Below, piece by piece: positions 16,897 to 26,141 of a stretch of DNA of 64,000 nucleotides. The notes under the pieces are model-generated. The model was not told the DNA's origin and made no database searches. It saw only the letters and a program-made list of their open reading frames with translations. Position 1 is the first letter of the stretch; each line of letters starts with the position of its first letter. The position numbers and the translations under genes were made by a program. This stretch comes from Marinobacter changyiensis (GTDB taxonomy: Bacteria > Pseudomonadota > Gammaproteobacteria > Pseudomonadales > Oleiphilaceae): assembly GCF_009193265.1 (NCBI RefSeq), contig NZ_VZZZ01000001.1:806001-870000 (forward strand). The letters are read 5' to 3'.

Positions 16897-17918
16897 GAGT
16901 TTATCCCTTTTGGCAGTGCGTTTGATTGTGCTTGAGACCGCTCGGCTACCTGTCCGCTCATTGCCATCGACATCACGGCCATGCGAATGGCTATGCCGTT
17001 GGTAACCTGGTTGAGAATCACTGACTGGAGCCCGTCGGCGACGGCGGATTCAATTTCCACGCCGCGATTGATGGGGCCGGGGTGCATCACGATGGCGTCC
17101 GGCCGTGCCAGCTTCAGCTTCTCGGTACTGAGGCCATAGAGGCGGTAAAACTCTCGCTCACTCGGTAACAATGCGCCTTCCATACGCTCCCGTTGCAGCC
17201 GCAGCATGATGATGACATCGATATCCTCCAGGCCCCGGGTCATATCGTATTCCACGTTGCAGCCCAGGCTTTGGACATCGGTGGGCAGTAGTGTCGCGGG
17301 GGCGATGACCCGGACTTCTTTCGCACCCAGGGTTTTGAGCGCACTGATCTGGGAGCGGGCAACCCGCGAATGCAGGATGTCGCCGACAATGGCTACCCGA
17401 AGACCTTCGAATTCGTGTTTGTGCTGGCGAATGGTCAGCATGTCCAGCATGGCCTGGGTCGGGTGAGCGTGACGCCCGTCGCCGGCGTTGATGATCGCGA
17501 CACCGGGGGTGACGCTCTCGGCGATAAAGTGCGGAGCACCACTCTGGGAATGGCGCACCACGAACATGTCGCTGGCCATGGCCTCGAGGTTGAGCAGCGT
17601 GTCCGACAGGGACTCGCCCTTGGAGGTGGCGGAGGTGTTGATGTCCAGGTTGAGAACGTCTGCAGAAAGCCGCTTTGCCGCCAGCTCGAAAGTGCTTCGG
17701 GTCCGGGTGCTGGCTTCGAAAAACAGGTTAACCACCGTGCGTCCGCGCAGCAACGGCACATTCTTGATGGTGCGCTCGCCCACTTCGATGAAGGAGTCGG
17801 CGGTATCGAGAATATCGGTTAACAGTGGCCGATCAAGGCCGTCCAGGGTCAGAAAATGTTTGAGCTGGCCATCCCGGGTCAGCTGCAGAGAGGGTGCGGA
17901 AGGATCGTATGCCGTCAT
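16893..17918 (-). CDS. pyrB: Aspartate carbamoyltransferase catalytic subunit
   Basis: PyrB condenses carbamoyl phosphate and aspartate to carbamoyl aspartate in UMP synthesis. The 341-residue protein has the carbamoyl-phosphate motif 'STRTRSTFE' (about 69-77) and the later 'HPTQAMLD', with '[10 protein letters not shown]' near the C-terminus. The N-terminal extension before '[12 protein letters not shown]' is about 20 residues and resembles the Pseudomonas class that binds regulatory nucleotides on the catalytic chain, since no pyrI is present. It sits 31 bases after pyrR and overlaps pyrC'. Confidence 0.96.
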   Translation of the reverse strand: MTAYDPSAPSLQLTRDGQLKHFLTLDGLDRPLLTDILDTADSFIEVGERTIKNVPLLRGRTVVNLFFEASTRTRSTFELAAKRLSADVLNLDINTSATSKGESLSDTLLNLEAMASDMFVVRHSQSGAPHFIAESVTPGVAIINAGDGRHAHPTQAMLDMLTIRQHKHEFEGLRVAIVGDILHSRVARSQISALKTLGAKEVRVIAPATLLPTDVQSLGCNVEYDMTRGLEDIDVIIMLRLQRERMEGALLPSEREFYRLYGLSTEKLKLARPDAIVMHPGPINRGVEIESAVADGLQSVILNQVTNGIAIRMAVMSMAMSGQVAERSQAQSNALPKGINS

Positions 17919-17949
17919 GATTGCCCGTTTACCTTCTCGGTTGTAGTGC

Positions 17950-18459
17950 TTAGTGGTCTGTGTCCCGTACTTCTATATGCAGTGGGTCCGGGCCGCGCAG
18001 TTTAACGCGCTGGTGAGGCGCCAGGCTGAGTTTCCTGGCCACCACGTCGGGCTGGATCGGCAGCTCACGGGCCCCCATGTCTATCAGGGTGGCCAGTATG
18101 ATACTCGCCGGGCGGCCGTAATCGAAGAGTTCGTTCATTGCGGCGCGAATGGTGCGGCCACTCATGATGACGTCGTCGATCAGGATGATATCCCGGCCTT
18201 CGGTTTCAAACGGCAAGCGGGACGGCAGTACACGCGGGTTCAGGCCGATGCGGCTGAAATCGTCCCGGTAGAATGAGATATCCAGCTCACCGAAGGGACC
18301 GTCAAGCCCCAGGCGCCTGTTCAACAAATCCGCCAGCCAGACGCCGCCGGTGCGAATGCCCACCAGCACCGGGTTACTGATCTCGCGCTCTTTCAGTTGC
18401 TCACGCAACCCGGATTCAAGCTGGTCCAGTAACTGGTCCATGTCGAGTAATGCGGTCAT
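17950..18459 (-). CDS. pyrR: PyrR bifunctional regulator / uracil phosphoribosyltransferase
   Basis: This 168-residue PRTase-fold protein has the phosphoribosyl-binding loop '[18 protein letters not shown]' (about 93-110). In Gram-positives PyrR binds pyr mRNA and controls attenuation. In Pseudomonas-type bacteria the RNA-binding role is less clear and uracil salvage is possible. I chose the ATG at 18459, which has GGGAG at good distance. The GTG four codons earlier is too close to that site. The spacer to pyrB is short and holds no obvious attenuator. Confidence 0.92.
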   Translation of the reverse strand: MTALLDMDQLLDQLESGLREQLKEREISNPVLVGIRTGGVWLADLLNRRLGLDGPFGELDISFYRDDFSRIGLNPRVLPSRLPFETEGRDIILIDDVIMSGRTIRAAMNELFDYGRPASIILATLIDMGARELPIQPDVVARKLSLAPHQRVKLRGPDPLHIEVRDTDH

Positions 18460-18495
18460 TGAATTGCCCACTCCCTATGCGATGGCAACATACTG

Positions 18496-18927
18496 TCAGT
18501 TTGCAACCTGTCGAAACCAGGTTTCAAGAATCAAGACGGCGGCCAGATCATCGACCCCGTGCTTGCCAAAATCCCGCTCGCCGCCGGCGGCCATGACTTC
18601 ACCCTTGGCTTCAAAGCTCGTCAGGCGTTCATCCACCATGGCGACCGGCACATGAAAGCGGCCATGCAGGCGTTTGCCGAATTTCCTGGCCCGGTCACAC
18701 ATGTCGTTCTCGGTATCGTCCATGTTGAGAGGCAAGCCTACGACGACCTGGTCCGGCTGCCACTCGGCCAGGAGTTTTTCAATCACCAGCCAGTCAGGGA
18801 TGCCATCCCGGGCCGGTAACATGGTCAGGGGGCGGGCGCTGCCCAGCAACTCCTGGCCGAAGGCCACACCGATGCGCCGGGTGCCGAAATCAAACGCCAT
18901 CACCTGGCGCTGACCGGGCTCACGCAT
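18496..18927 (-). CDS. ruvX: Holliday junction resolvase-like / 16S rRNA processing nuclease RuvX
   Basis: YqgF/RuvX is an RNase H-fold nuclease implicated in pre-16S rRNA maturation. The 143-residue product shows 'MAFDFGTRRIGVAFG' (first acidic residue), 'VVGLPLNMD', and 'VDERLTSFEA' with the later 'DDLAAVLIL'. The start at 18927 overlaps the algH stop by 8 bases (ATGCGTGA). A longer frame to 18942 is possible. Order algH-ruvX-pyrR-pyrB is as in Pseudomonas. Confidence 0.92.
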   Translation of the reverse strand: MREPGQRQVMAFDFGTRRIGVAFGQELLGSARPLTMLPARDGIPDWLVIEKLLAEWQPDQVVVGLPLNMDDTENDMCDRARKFGKRLHGRFHVPVAMVDERLTSFEAKGEVMAAGGERDFGKHGVDDLAAVLILETWFRQVAN

Positions 18928-19486
18928 GGCCGATCGAGTCACTGAGCTGGTTGAGATCTATGCCCAGTTGCCGGAGCACCGCGCTGTAGAGATTTTCCCA
19001 GTCCGAACCAAACAGCAGTTCGGCGCTGGCCGGACAGGTCAGCCAGGCATTGCCGGCCAATTCGGCTTCGAGCTGGCCTTCGCCCCAGCCGGAGTAACCC
19101 AAGGCAATCCGGTATCGCGGAGGTCCCTCGCCCTTGCCAATGGAAGCCAATACATCCCTGGAGGTGGTGAGCATAATATCGTCGCTGATCGGCAGAGTAG
19201 CCTGCCATGTCCTGGCTGGTTCGTGCAGTACAAAACCGCGCTCGGGCTCAACCGGACCGCCACTGAACACCGGGGAATCGAGCTCACCTCCGTCCATGTC
19301 GAGCTGCTCCAGCACCTCGCCCAGGGAGATGTCCAGCGGACGGTTAACCATCACGCCCAGTGCGCCGTCAGCAGAATGGTCGCACAGATACACAACGGCG
19401 CCGTGGAACCGGGGGTCCCCCAGGTAAGGCGTGGCAATGAGAAAGTGGCCTTGCAGGCTCTGCGGCGTGGTGGTGTTTGTAGTCAT
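18920..19486 (-). CDS. algH: UPF0301 protein AlgH/YqgE
   Basis: This 188-residue protein of the AlgH/YqgE family has the typical 'GHFLIATPYLGDPRF' start, 'GVMVNRPLD', and 'FSGGPVEPERGFVLH'. The biochemical activity of the family is not settled; in Pseudomonas it was linked to alginate regulation. It overlaps tonB upstream by the ATGA arrangement and ruvX downstream by 8 bases, so it sits in the middle of a coupled operon. Confidence 0.93.
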   Translation of the reverse strand: MTTNTTTPQSLQGHFLIATPYLGDPRFHGAVVYLCDHSADGALGVMVNRPLDISLGEVLEQLDMDGGELDSPVFSGGPVEPERGFVLHEPARTWQATLPISDDIMLTTSRDVLASIGKGEGPPRYRIALGYSGWGEGQLEAELAGNAWLTCPASAELLFGSDWENLYSAVLRQLGIDLNQLSDSIGHA

Positions 19487-20349
19487 CCTGAACTCAACCC
19501 CTTACGCTGGAATGACCAGGTTCGGATAATTTCCAGCACATCGCTTTCCTTGCGGAGCTCCTCGGGAAACGAGGAGAACGGTGCTGCCAGGCGTACAATC
19601 CGGACGGCAGCGTCATCCAGCAGGCTGCTTCCGGACGATTGCAGCACCTGCAACTCTTTAACGGTGCCGTCATTTTTTAATACCACCAGCATCCTGACGG
19701 TGCCATGAATGCCAGCCTGGCGAGCTTCGGACGGATAGTTGATGTTGCCTACCCGCTCTACCTTATTGATCCAGTTCCGCACATACCAGGCGTTGGTGGA
19801 GCTCAGGGTAGACACCGAGGTGACCCGCAAAACCCTGGGCTTTTTGGCGTAGGCCCGCATCTGGTCATCCAGCCTTGCTTCCAGACTGGCGATCTCAAGA
19901 CTCCGCTCCATCAGACTTTTCTTCTGCTCTACCGGCAGTTTCTCTTCCGGCGGCTCCTCAAACGGGTCAGCTTTTGGCGTCTTGCGTGTGCTGGGCGCCG
20001 TAGTTTCAACTACCTGTTGCTCGGTGCGCGCGGCAGGCTCGGTCGTGGAAGGTGCTTGCGGTTGCACCTCGGCGACCTGGCTGTCACTGAAACTGGACTG
20101 CTGGGGGCTGGTCAGTTCCTGCTTTTCTTCCTCGGTGCCACTGCCCCGCTGATTGGTCTGGGCCAGGAAGTCCGCATCTTCCGGTGCCTCCTGATCGTCA
20201 AACTGGGACAGGGTGATTTCCAGCGTTTCAGCGGAATTCGGCGGGTCGGGCTGGGCAAAGGTAATGCCCAGCACCAGCACCGCGTGTAACGCCAGCGCCA
20301 TAAAGAGTGTAAACGAAAAGCGATCAAAGTCGCTGACTTGAACAGCCAT
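19483..20349 (-). CDS. tonB: TonB-family energy transducer (TonB3-like)
   Basis: TonB proteins span the periplasm and pass proton-motive force from ExbB/ExbD to outer-membrane receptors. The 288-residue protein has one N-terminal membrane helix (about 13-32), a long Pro/Glu/Gln/Thr-rich spacer (about 35-150), a helical charged segment, and a C-terminal TonB fold ('NYPSEARQAGIHGTVRMLV', 'LLDDAAVRIVRLAAPF'). Position between gshB and algH beside the pil-chp genes matches P. aeruginosa PA0406 (tonB3), which is needed for twitching motility. No exbB/exbD are adjacent. Confidence 0.9.
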   Translation of the reverse strand: MAVQVSDFDRFSFTLFMALALHAVLVLGITFAQPDPPNSAETLEITLSQFDDQEAPEDADFLAQTNQRGSGTEEEKQELTSPQQSSFSDSQVAEVQPQAPSTTEPAARTEQQVVETTAPSTRKTPKADPFEEPPEEKLPVEQKKSLMERSLEIASLEARLDDQMRAYAKKPRVLRVTSVSTLSSTNAWYVRNWINKVERVGNINYPSEARQAGIHGTVRMLVVLKNDGTVKELQVLQSSGSSLLDDAAVRIVRLAAPFSSFPEELRKESDVLEIIRTWSFQRKGLSSG

Positions 20350-20438
20350 GCCGGTTAGTGTCTCACTGCCTGTTTCTCACTACTGCTTTAATGCCGGGGC
20401 CTGCCAACGGCATTGGTGATTTGTTCATAGTCGACATA

Positions 20439-21386
20439 TTACCTCAGACGCCGTTCAATGGCGTCCATCAGCAGGCCACCAATGTCAATTCCGAAGGCAG
20501 CATCAAGCTCCCGGATACACGTGGGACTGGTGACGTTGATTTCGGTCAAGTAATCACCGATAACGTCGATGCCCACGAAAATCAGCCCCTTCGCTTTTAT
20601 CGCTGGCGCCACCCGGGCACAGATTTCCCGATCCCGGGCAGTCAGCTCACGACCTTCGCCACGACCACCGGCGGCGAGGTTGCCCCGATTTTCACCGTGG
20701 GACGGAATTCTGGCGAGGGCATAAGGTACCGGCTCACCGTCGATCAGCAGGATGCGTTTGTCGCCCTCGCTGATCTGGGGAATGTACTTTTGTGCCATGG
20801 CCTGGTGCTCGCCATGCTGGGTCAGCGTTTCGATAATAACCCCCAGGTTGGCATCGCCTTCGCGCACCCGAAAAATAGAGCGACCGCCCATACCGTCAAC
20901 CGGCTTCATGATGACATCCCGGTGTTCCGCATGAAATGCCTTCAGGCGGGCCGCGGAGCGCGTAACAATCAGCGGCGGAGTGCAGTCTTCAAATTGGGTG
21001 GCGAACAACTTTTCGTTACAGTCCCGCAGCGCGGCAGGGGGGTTGACGATGAGTGCGCCGGCCAGCTCTGCCGCCTCAAGTATATAGGTGGCCATCAGGA
21101 ACTCCCGGTCTACCGGAGGATCCTGGCGCATCAGGATGACGTCCAGCTCGCCGAGATCACGGTCCCGGGAATGACCGAAGCTGTACCAGTCGTCCGGATT
21201 CATGTGAACCGTGAGGTCCCGGGTCCGCGCCATGGCCCTGCCACCCTGCAGGTAGAGGTCCGGCAGCTCCATGTACTCAATTTCCCAGCCGCGTTGTTGC
21301 GCCGCCAGAAGCATTGCCAGCGAGCTGTCTTTCTTGAAGTGGATATCCTCAATCGGATCCATCACCACACCGAGTCGAACTGTCAT
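20439..21386 (-). CDS. gshB: Glutathione synthetase
   Basis: GshB joins gamma-glutamylcysteine and glycine using ATP. The 315-residue ATP-grasp enzyme shows 'MRQDPPVDREFLMATYIL', the glycine-rich loop 'MKPVDGMGGRSIFR', and the metal site 'EINVTSPTCIRELD'. It is the first gene of the minus-strand block that continues into tonB 89 bases later, and it is divergent from pilG across a 288-base gap. The same neighbours are found in Pseudomonas. Confidence 0.96.
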   Translation of the reverse strand: MTVRLGVVMDPIEDIHFKKDSSLAMLLAAQQRGWEIEYMELPDLYLQGGRAMARTRDLTVHMNPDDWYSFGHSRDRDLGELDVILMRQDPPVDREFLMATYILEAAELAGALIVNPPAALRDCNEKLFATQFEDCTPPLIVTRSAARLKAFHAEHRDVIMKPVDGMGGRSIFRVREGDANLGVIIETLTQHGEHQAMAQKYIPQISEGDKRILLIDGEPVPYALARIPSHGENRGNLAAGGRGEGRELTARDREICARVAPAIKAKGLIFVGIDVIGDYLTEINVTSPTCIRELDAAFGIDIGGLLMDAIERRLR

Positions 21387-21674
21387 AGCATCCCTTGAAA
21401 TAGATGAAGAAACCGGAACCGCTCAGCAGAGCGCTGTAAATGTTAAGTGCTATGCTTTACCCCTCCGATGGTATTGCACCCGCACGCCGAATGCACCCGA
21501 ATAGCATTGGCTATAATACCTAGATGGGCCAAGAGTACATTTAGACACAAAGTTATGCTTTTTCTCCAGCCATCGATACTCTATAAATAAGCGAGGCTTA
21601 TAGAACACCCTTAAAATGTGTGTTAAAAAGCTCCACTCCAAATATGACACCGCAGAGCGCAAGGCAGTTGGACA
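21387..21674. promoter_or_regulatory. Divergent promoter region between gshB and pilG
   Basis: These 288 non-coding bases become AT-rich towards pilG. A perfect TATAAT (21512-21517, plus strand) is the best core element, although the matching -35 position (GAATGC) is poor, suggesting activator help. A second AT-rich patch (about 21580-21640) is closer to pilG. No clear operator palindrome was recognised. Confidence 0.45.
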
Positions 21675-22067
21675 ATGGATGACAACTTCGAGAACCTGAA
21701 AGTTATGGTGATTGACGATAGCAAAACCATTCGTCGCACCGCTGAGACCCTTCTCAAAAAAGTAGGTTGCGATGTTATTACTGCAACTGACGGTTTTGAC
21801 GCTCTTGCCAAGATTGCCGATTCTCAGCCCAACATCATATTTGTCGATATTATGATGCCACGGCTCGATGGCTATCAAACCTGTGCCCTGATCAAAAACA
21901 ATTCGGCGTTCAAGAAGACGCCGGTCATTATGCTCTCCAGCAAAGACGGTCTTTTCGACAAAGCCAAAGGGCGTATTGTCGGGTCAGACCAGTATCTGAC
22001 CAAACCGTTCAGCAAAGACGAGCTTCTAAACACCATTCGCCAGTATTTTCCCCAGCTGGAACAGTAA
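21675..22067 (+). CDS. pilG: Twitching motility response regulator PilG
   Basis: PilG is a single-domain CheY-like receiver (130 residues) phosphorylated by ChpA. It promotes type IV pilus extension and cAMP production. D58 in 'FVDIMMPRLDG' is the phospho-acceptor, with D14/D15 and the Lys of 'LTKPF' completing the active site. It opens the pil-chp cluster, with pilH following 40 bases later. Confidence 0.95.
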   Translation: MDDNFENLKVMVIDDSKTIRRTAETLLKKVGCDVITATDGFDALAKIADSQPNIIFVDIMMPRLDGYQTCALIKNNSAFKKTPVIMLSSKDGLFDKAKGRIVGSDQYLTKPFSKDELLNTIRQYFPQLEQ

Positions 22068-22107
22068 TTCGCTGACGCAATGAACCTTTATCGAGATTGA
22101 GGAAACC

Positions 22108-22470
22108 ATGGCCCGCATCCTGATTGTTGATGACTCGCCCACCGAAGTTAAAAAAATCTCAAGCATTCTTGAGAAGCACAAACATGAAGTCCTGATGGCA
22201 GACAACGGTGCCGATGGCGTCGCAAAAGCCCGCGCAGAGACTCCGGACCTGGTTCTGATGGACGTTGTCATGCCTGGCCTGAATGGCTTCCAGGCAACCC
22301 GTCAGCTGACCCGTGCGCCTGAGACCGCATCCATTCCGGTCATCATCGTGACCACCAAAGATCAGGAAACCGACCGCGTCTGGGGTACACGCCAGGGCGC
22401 CAAGGGCTATCTGGTAAAGCCGGTAAATGAAGACGATCTGATTAAAGCAATCAACAGTCTGATTTCCTGA
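22108..22470 (+). CDS. pilH: Twitching motility response regulator PilH
   Basis: This second CheY-like receiver (120 residues) has phospho-acceptor D52 in 'LMDVVMPGLNG' and the acidic pair in 'ILIVDDSPTE'. In Pseudomonas PilH counterbalances PilG, either by favouring retraction or as a phosphate sink. The ribosome site GAGG precedes the ATG. Confidence 0.95.
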   Translation: MARILIVDDSPTEVKKISSILEKHKHEVLMADNGADGVAKARAETPDLVLMDVVMPGLNGFQATRQLTRAPETASIPVIIVTTKDQETDRVWGTRQGAKGYLVKPVNEDDLIKAINSLIS

Positions 22471-22498
22471 TCCAACCAACCTCTCGCATGGAGTATGC

Positions 22499-23044
22499 AT
22501 GTCCGCCCAGGCAGCCCCTTACGCCGTTCTGACGGATATCGCCCGACGCAGCCGAATGCTTGCCACCGGTTTACCGGAGCAGCAGGAAGCCGTTCAGTTA
22601 TGGAACGGCATCGGGTTCGTTCTGGCTGGTCAGCGTTACGTGGCCCCGATGGGTGAGGTTGTTGAAATACTCCACGTCCCCCGCTTCACACACGTGCCGG
22701 GGGTTCGTTCGTTCATGTTAGGGGCGGCCAATGTTCGTGGCCGCCTGTTACCCCTGGTTGATCTTGCCCACTATTTTGAACTTCCCCGCAGTTCCCGCAG
22801 CCAGCGAGAACGCCGAGTCCTCGTTGTTGAACAGGGTGACGTGTTCAGTGGCCTGGTGGTCGACAGCGTATCGGGAATGCAGTATTTCGCGGTGGATAGC
22901 TTTGTGGCTGACCCCACAGAAACCCCCGCAAACGTTCAGCCTTTCATTCAGGGAGGGTATGAGCGCAATGAGGAAACCTGGAAAGTCTTCTCAACTTTCG
23001 AACTACTCGAAGATGAGCGCTTTCTGGACGTTGCCCAGTGGTGA
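22499..23044 (+). CDS. pilI: CheW-like coupling protein PilI
   Basis: This is a 181-residue CheW-domain adaptor that couples the PilJ receptor to the ChpA kinase. The core 'GIGFVLAGQRYVAPMGEVVEIL' and 'GAANVRGRLLPLVDLAHYF' follow the CheW pattern. An extra 40-residue N-terminal segment precedes the domain. The ATG has GGAG 5 bases upstream. The next gene is pilJ after 83 bases. Confidence 0.94.
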   Translation: MSAQAAPYAVLTDIARRSRMLATGLPEQQEAVQLWNGIGFVLAGQRYVAPMGEVVEILHVPRFTHVPGVRSFMLGAANVRGRLLPLVDLAHYFELPRSSRSQRERRVLVVEQGDVFSGLVVDSVSGMQYFAVDSFVADPTETPANVQPFIQGGYERNEETWKVFSTFELLEDERFLDVAQW

Positions 23045-23127
23045 TGACAGTGGCAGGAACATCACCATCGACTCTCAACACCCGCAGAAGTACCTAACTT
23101 GTCAAAGAAGAGGCCGGGAGCCAGAAA

Positions 23128-25203
23128 ATGAAGAATAGAGCCGGAAGATCCAATTCGGGACAGGGCGCCAACAAATTTGTTGCCGGTCTGATCGCCGCGT
23201 TGATCGCATTGACCGTGCTGCTCGTTGTGGTCTTGTTTATTATCAACAAGGACAGCCAGAACGACCAGGAATACATCGCCCACGCGAACGATCTCAGGGT
23301 GCTTTCGCAGGAGATCGCCAAGAATGCGACCGAGGCGGCCGGTGGTACTGCGTCTGCGTTCGAGCAGCTCCAGCGTTCCCGGAACGAGTTCTCACAACTG
23401 TGGGACTTCGTCATCAATGGTAACCCGGCAACCGGCCTGCCCCCGAGCCAGCTGGCGGCCGGGAGTCCGGTGCAGCAAAACTGGGAGTCGGTGCGGGAAA
23501 ATGCTGACAGCATTGTCTCAACTCAAGAAGCGGTATTGGGCCTTCACCAGGTTGCCCAGACCCTGAACGAGACGATCCCCCAGCTGCAGGTTGAGTACGA
23601 TGATATCGTTCAGATCCTGCTCGATAACAACGCCCCTGCGGAACAGATCGCACTGGCTCAGCGCCAGTCACTGTTGGCTGAACGTATCGTGCGCTCTGTT
23701 AACAACGTACTTTCCGGTGATGAAGATGCCGTTATTGCAGCCGACCGGTTTGGCCGCGATGCCAGCCTGTTTGGCCGGGTGCTCGAAGGTCAGGTAAATG
23801 GCAATCAGGCCATGGGTATTTCCCGGGTCCAGGATGAAGACGCCATTTACGGCCTTGAGGCAGTTGATGAACTGTTCGAGTTCGTATCCCAGAACGTTGA
23901 CGCCATCCTTGAAGCCTCTCCCGACCTTTTCAAGGTACGTAGAGCTGCCAGCGAAATCTTTGATAACTCGCAGCTGCTGCTGAATAACACGTCAGCCCTT
24001 GCCAACCAGTTTGCGGCCCAGGCCAGCTCACGCTTCCTCAGTCCCACCCTCGCTTACATCCTGCTTGCGGCGATGGCAGCGATGGTGGTGTTAATCGGTC
24101 TCTCCCTGTATCGCGCCGCCCAGGAACGTCTGGCGACCACTCAGGAACAGAACGAGCAGAACCAGAACGCGATCCTGCGATTGCTGGACGAACTCGCCGA
24201 TCTGGCGGATGGTGACCTGACAACAGAAGCCACGGTAACCGAGGACTTCACCGGTGCCATCGCCGACTCCATCAACTACGCGATCGACCAGATGCGCGGG
24301 CTGGTACAAGCGATTCGTGGTACCGCGGTTCGGGTTGCATCCGCTGCCCAGGAAACCCAGGCCACGGCCATGCACCTGGCCGACGCCTCCGAGCACCAGG
24401 CCCAGGAAATTGCTGGCGCCTCTGCTGCGGTGAACGAGATGGCGGTGTCCATCGACCAGGTTTCCTCCAACGCGGCGGAATCGTCCGCGGTTGCAGAGCG
24501 GTCGGTTGCGATCGCCAAGAAAGGCGCGGAAGTGGTACAGAACACCATCCGCGGTATGGATAACATCCGTGAGCAGATCCAGGAAACGTCCAAACGGATC
24601 AAGCGTCTGGGTGAATCTTCCCAGGAAATCGGTGACATTGTCTCGCTGATCAACGACATCGCTGACCAGACCAACATCCTGTCCCTGAACGCAGCGATCC
24701 AGGCCTCCATGGCCGGTGATGCGGGCCGGGGCTTCGCGGTAGTTGCGGACGAAGTACAGCGACTGGCGGAGCGGTCTTCGGCGGCCACCAAGCAAATTGA
24801 AGCGCTGGTCAAGACGATCCAGTCTGACACCAACGAAGCGGTAATTTCCATGGAACACACCACCGCCGAGGTGGTCCGTGGTGCACGCCTGGCTCAAGAC
24901 GCGGGTGTTGCCCTTGAGGAAATCGAGAACGTATCGATGAACCTTGCGGAGCTGATCCAGAACATCTCCAACGCTGCGCGCCAGCAGGCGTCGTCGGCGG
25001 CTCACATTTCCAACACCATGAACGTTATCCAGGAAATCACTTCGCAGACCTCGTCCGGCACCAACGCCACCGCGAAGTCGATCGGTAACCTGGCTGACAT
25101 GGCTTCCCAGCTGCGGTCTTCGGTAGCAGGTTTCACCCTGCCTGAAGAAGAAGCGGGCTACAGCGAAGCAAAGGAAGACAGCGATGTCCCGGTGCTGAGC
25201 TAA
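23128..25203 (+). CDS. pilJ: Methyl-accepting chemotaxis protein PilJ
   Basis: PilJ is the transmembrane receptor of the Pil-Chp system, thought to sense pilin or surface contact. The 691-residue protein has a membrane segment at about 17-39, a roughly 270-residue periplasmic domain with two PilJ-type four-helix modules, and a second membrane segment at about 308-330. A HAMP segment and the long cytoplasmic coiled coil follow, with the kinase-control tip ('DEVQRLAERSSAATKQIEAL', about 540-560). A GGGAG ribosome site precedes the start. The length is close to P. aeruginosa PilJ. Confidence 0.95.
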   Translation: MKNRAGRSNSGQGANKFVAGLIAALIALTVLLVVVLFIINKDSQNDQEYIAHANDLRVLSQEIAKNATEAAGGTASAFEQLQRSRNEFSQLWDFVINGNPATGLPPSQLAAGSPVQQNWESVRENADSIVSTQEAVLGLHQVAQTLNETIPQLQVEYDDIVQILLDNNAPAEQIALAQRQSLLAERIVRSVNNVLSGDEDAVIAADRFGRDASLFGRVLEGQVNGNQAMGISRVQDEDAIYGLEAVDELFEFVSQNVDAILEASPDLFKVRRAASEIFDNSQLLLNNTSALANQFAAQASSRFLSPTLAYILLAAMAAMVVLIGLSLYRAAQERLATTQEQNEQNQNAILRLLDELADLADGDLTTEATVTEDFTGAIADSINYAIDQMRGLVQAIRGTAVRVASAAQETQATAMHLADASEHQAQEIAGASAAVNEMAVSIDQVSSNAAESSAVAERSVAIAKKGAEVVQNTIRGMDNIREQIQETSKRIKRLGESSQEIGDIVSLINDIADQTNILSLNAAIQASMAGDAGRGFAVVADEVQRLAERSSAATKQIEALVKTIQSDTNEAVISMEHTTAEVVRGARLAQDAGVALEEIENVSMNLAELIQNISNAARQQASSAAHISNTMNVIQEITSQTSSGTNATAKSIGNLADMASQLRSSVAGFTLPEEEAGYSEAKEDSDVPVLS

Positions 25204-25230
25204 ATGCACAGCCCGGGCTATTGACGGTTT

Positions 25231-26130
25231 ATGGCTGCAACACAAAAGGACCTGTCTGACAGCTCCGGCATCTGGTCACTGCGCCGACTCCCCACCATGG
25301 AGGAGGCGCAGTTCCGCCAGTGGCAGGTGTTGCTGGAGCAGCGTACGGGCATGACGATAGCGCCGGAGCGGCAATCGTTTCTCGAAACCAACCTCGGGAT
25401 CCGGATGCGGGAAATCGGCTGTAACAGCTACCAGGCCTACTACGAGAAAATCGTCTCGGGGCCCGAAGCCATTGTTGAGTGGGCCACCCTGGTGGATCGC
25501 CTGACCGTTCAGGAAACGCGCTTTTTCCGTGATCCCGATGCCTTCCGGCTGGTGTCAGACTACATTCTGACCCGACCAAGGGAAGCCCTGAAAAAGCGGC
25601 CTCTGGAAGTCTGGAGCGTAGGGTGTTCGACAGGCGAAGAGCCGTACACGCTGGCCATGCTGCTCAACGAGAGCATGACCCAGCTGGAGTTGCCGCCACT
25701 GTTCGGCGTAACCGGCTCCGACATCAGCAAACCGGCCATTGACAAAGGCCAGCGTGGTTTTTTCAGCGCCCGCAAGTTGATGGGGGTGGATGACGAACTG
25801 AAGGCCCGGTATTTCCGTCCAGCGGAGCGGAACACGGTGGAAATTGTAGAGAGCATTCGGCAACGCGTTTGCTTCACCCGTCTGAACGTGATGGACCTGA
25901 AGCGCGCCCCGATGCATGGTATGAACATTATCTTCTGCCAGAACTTGCTGATTTATTTTCGTCGCTGGCGACGGCGCGAAATTGTAAAACAGCTTGCAGA
26001 CCGGCTGGCACCCGGGGGCTTACTCGTCCTCGGCCAGGGGGAGCTAACCGATTGGCAGCCCCCCGGGCTGCAGCGGGTACCCTCGGAAAATGTTCTGGCG
26101 TGGATGCGACGTCAGACTGACGAAGATTAA
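25231..26130 (+). CDS. pilK: CheR-type protein methyltransferase PilK
   Basis: This 299-residue SAM-dependent methyltransferase is predicted to methylate PilJ for adaptation. It has the CheR N-terminal helical domain followed by the catalytic motifs 'VWSVGCSTGEEPYTLAMLL' (SAM loop), 'GSDISKPAI' and 'NIIFCQNLLIYF'. It lies 27 bases after pilJ and 11 bases before chpA. Confidence 0.94.
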   Translation: MAATQKDLSDSSGIWSLRRLPTMEEAQFRQWQVLLEQRTGMTIAPERQSFLETNLGIRMREIGCNSYQAYYEKIVSGPEAIVEWATLVDRLTVQETRFFRDPDAFRLVSDYILTRPREALKKRPLEVWSVGCSTGEEPYTLAMLLNESMTQLELPPLFGVTGSDISKPAIDKGQRGFFSARKLMGVDDELKARYFRPAERNTVEIVESIRQRVCFTRLNVMDLKRAPMHGMNIIFCQNLLIYFRRWRRREIVKQLADRLAPGGLLVLGQGELTDWQPPGLQRVPSENVLAWMRRQTDED

Positions 26131-26141
26131 CCGGAGTGGTT

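Noticed and set aside
20358..21398. 346-codon plus-strand frame across gshB
   Set aside because: gshB on the other strand is a clear ATP-grasp enzyme with all motifs; the antisense frame shows none.
24091..25245. 384-codon open frame antisense to pilJ
   Set aside because: It mirrors the codon pattern of pilJ in a GC-rich gene, has no ribosome site and its translation has no domain. Long antisense frames are common in such DNA.
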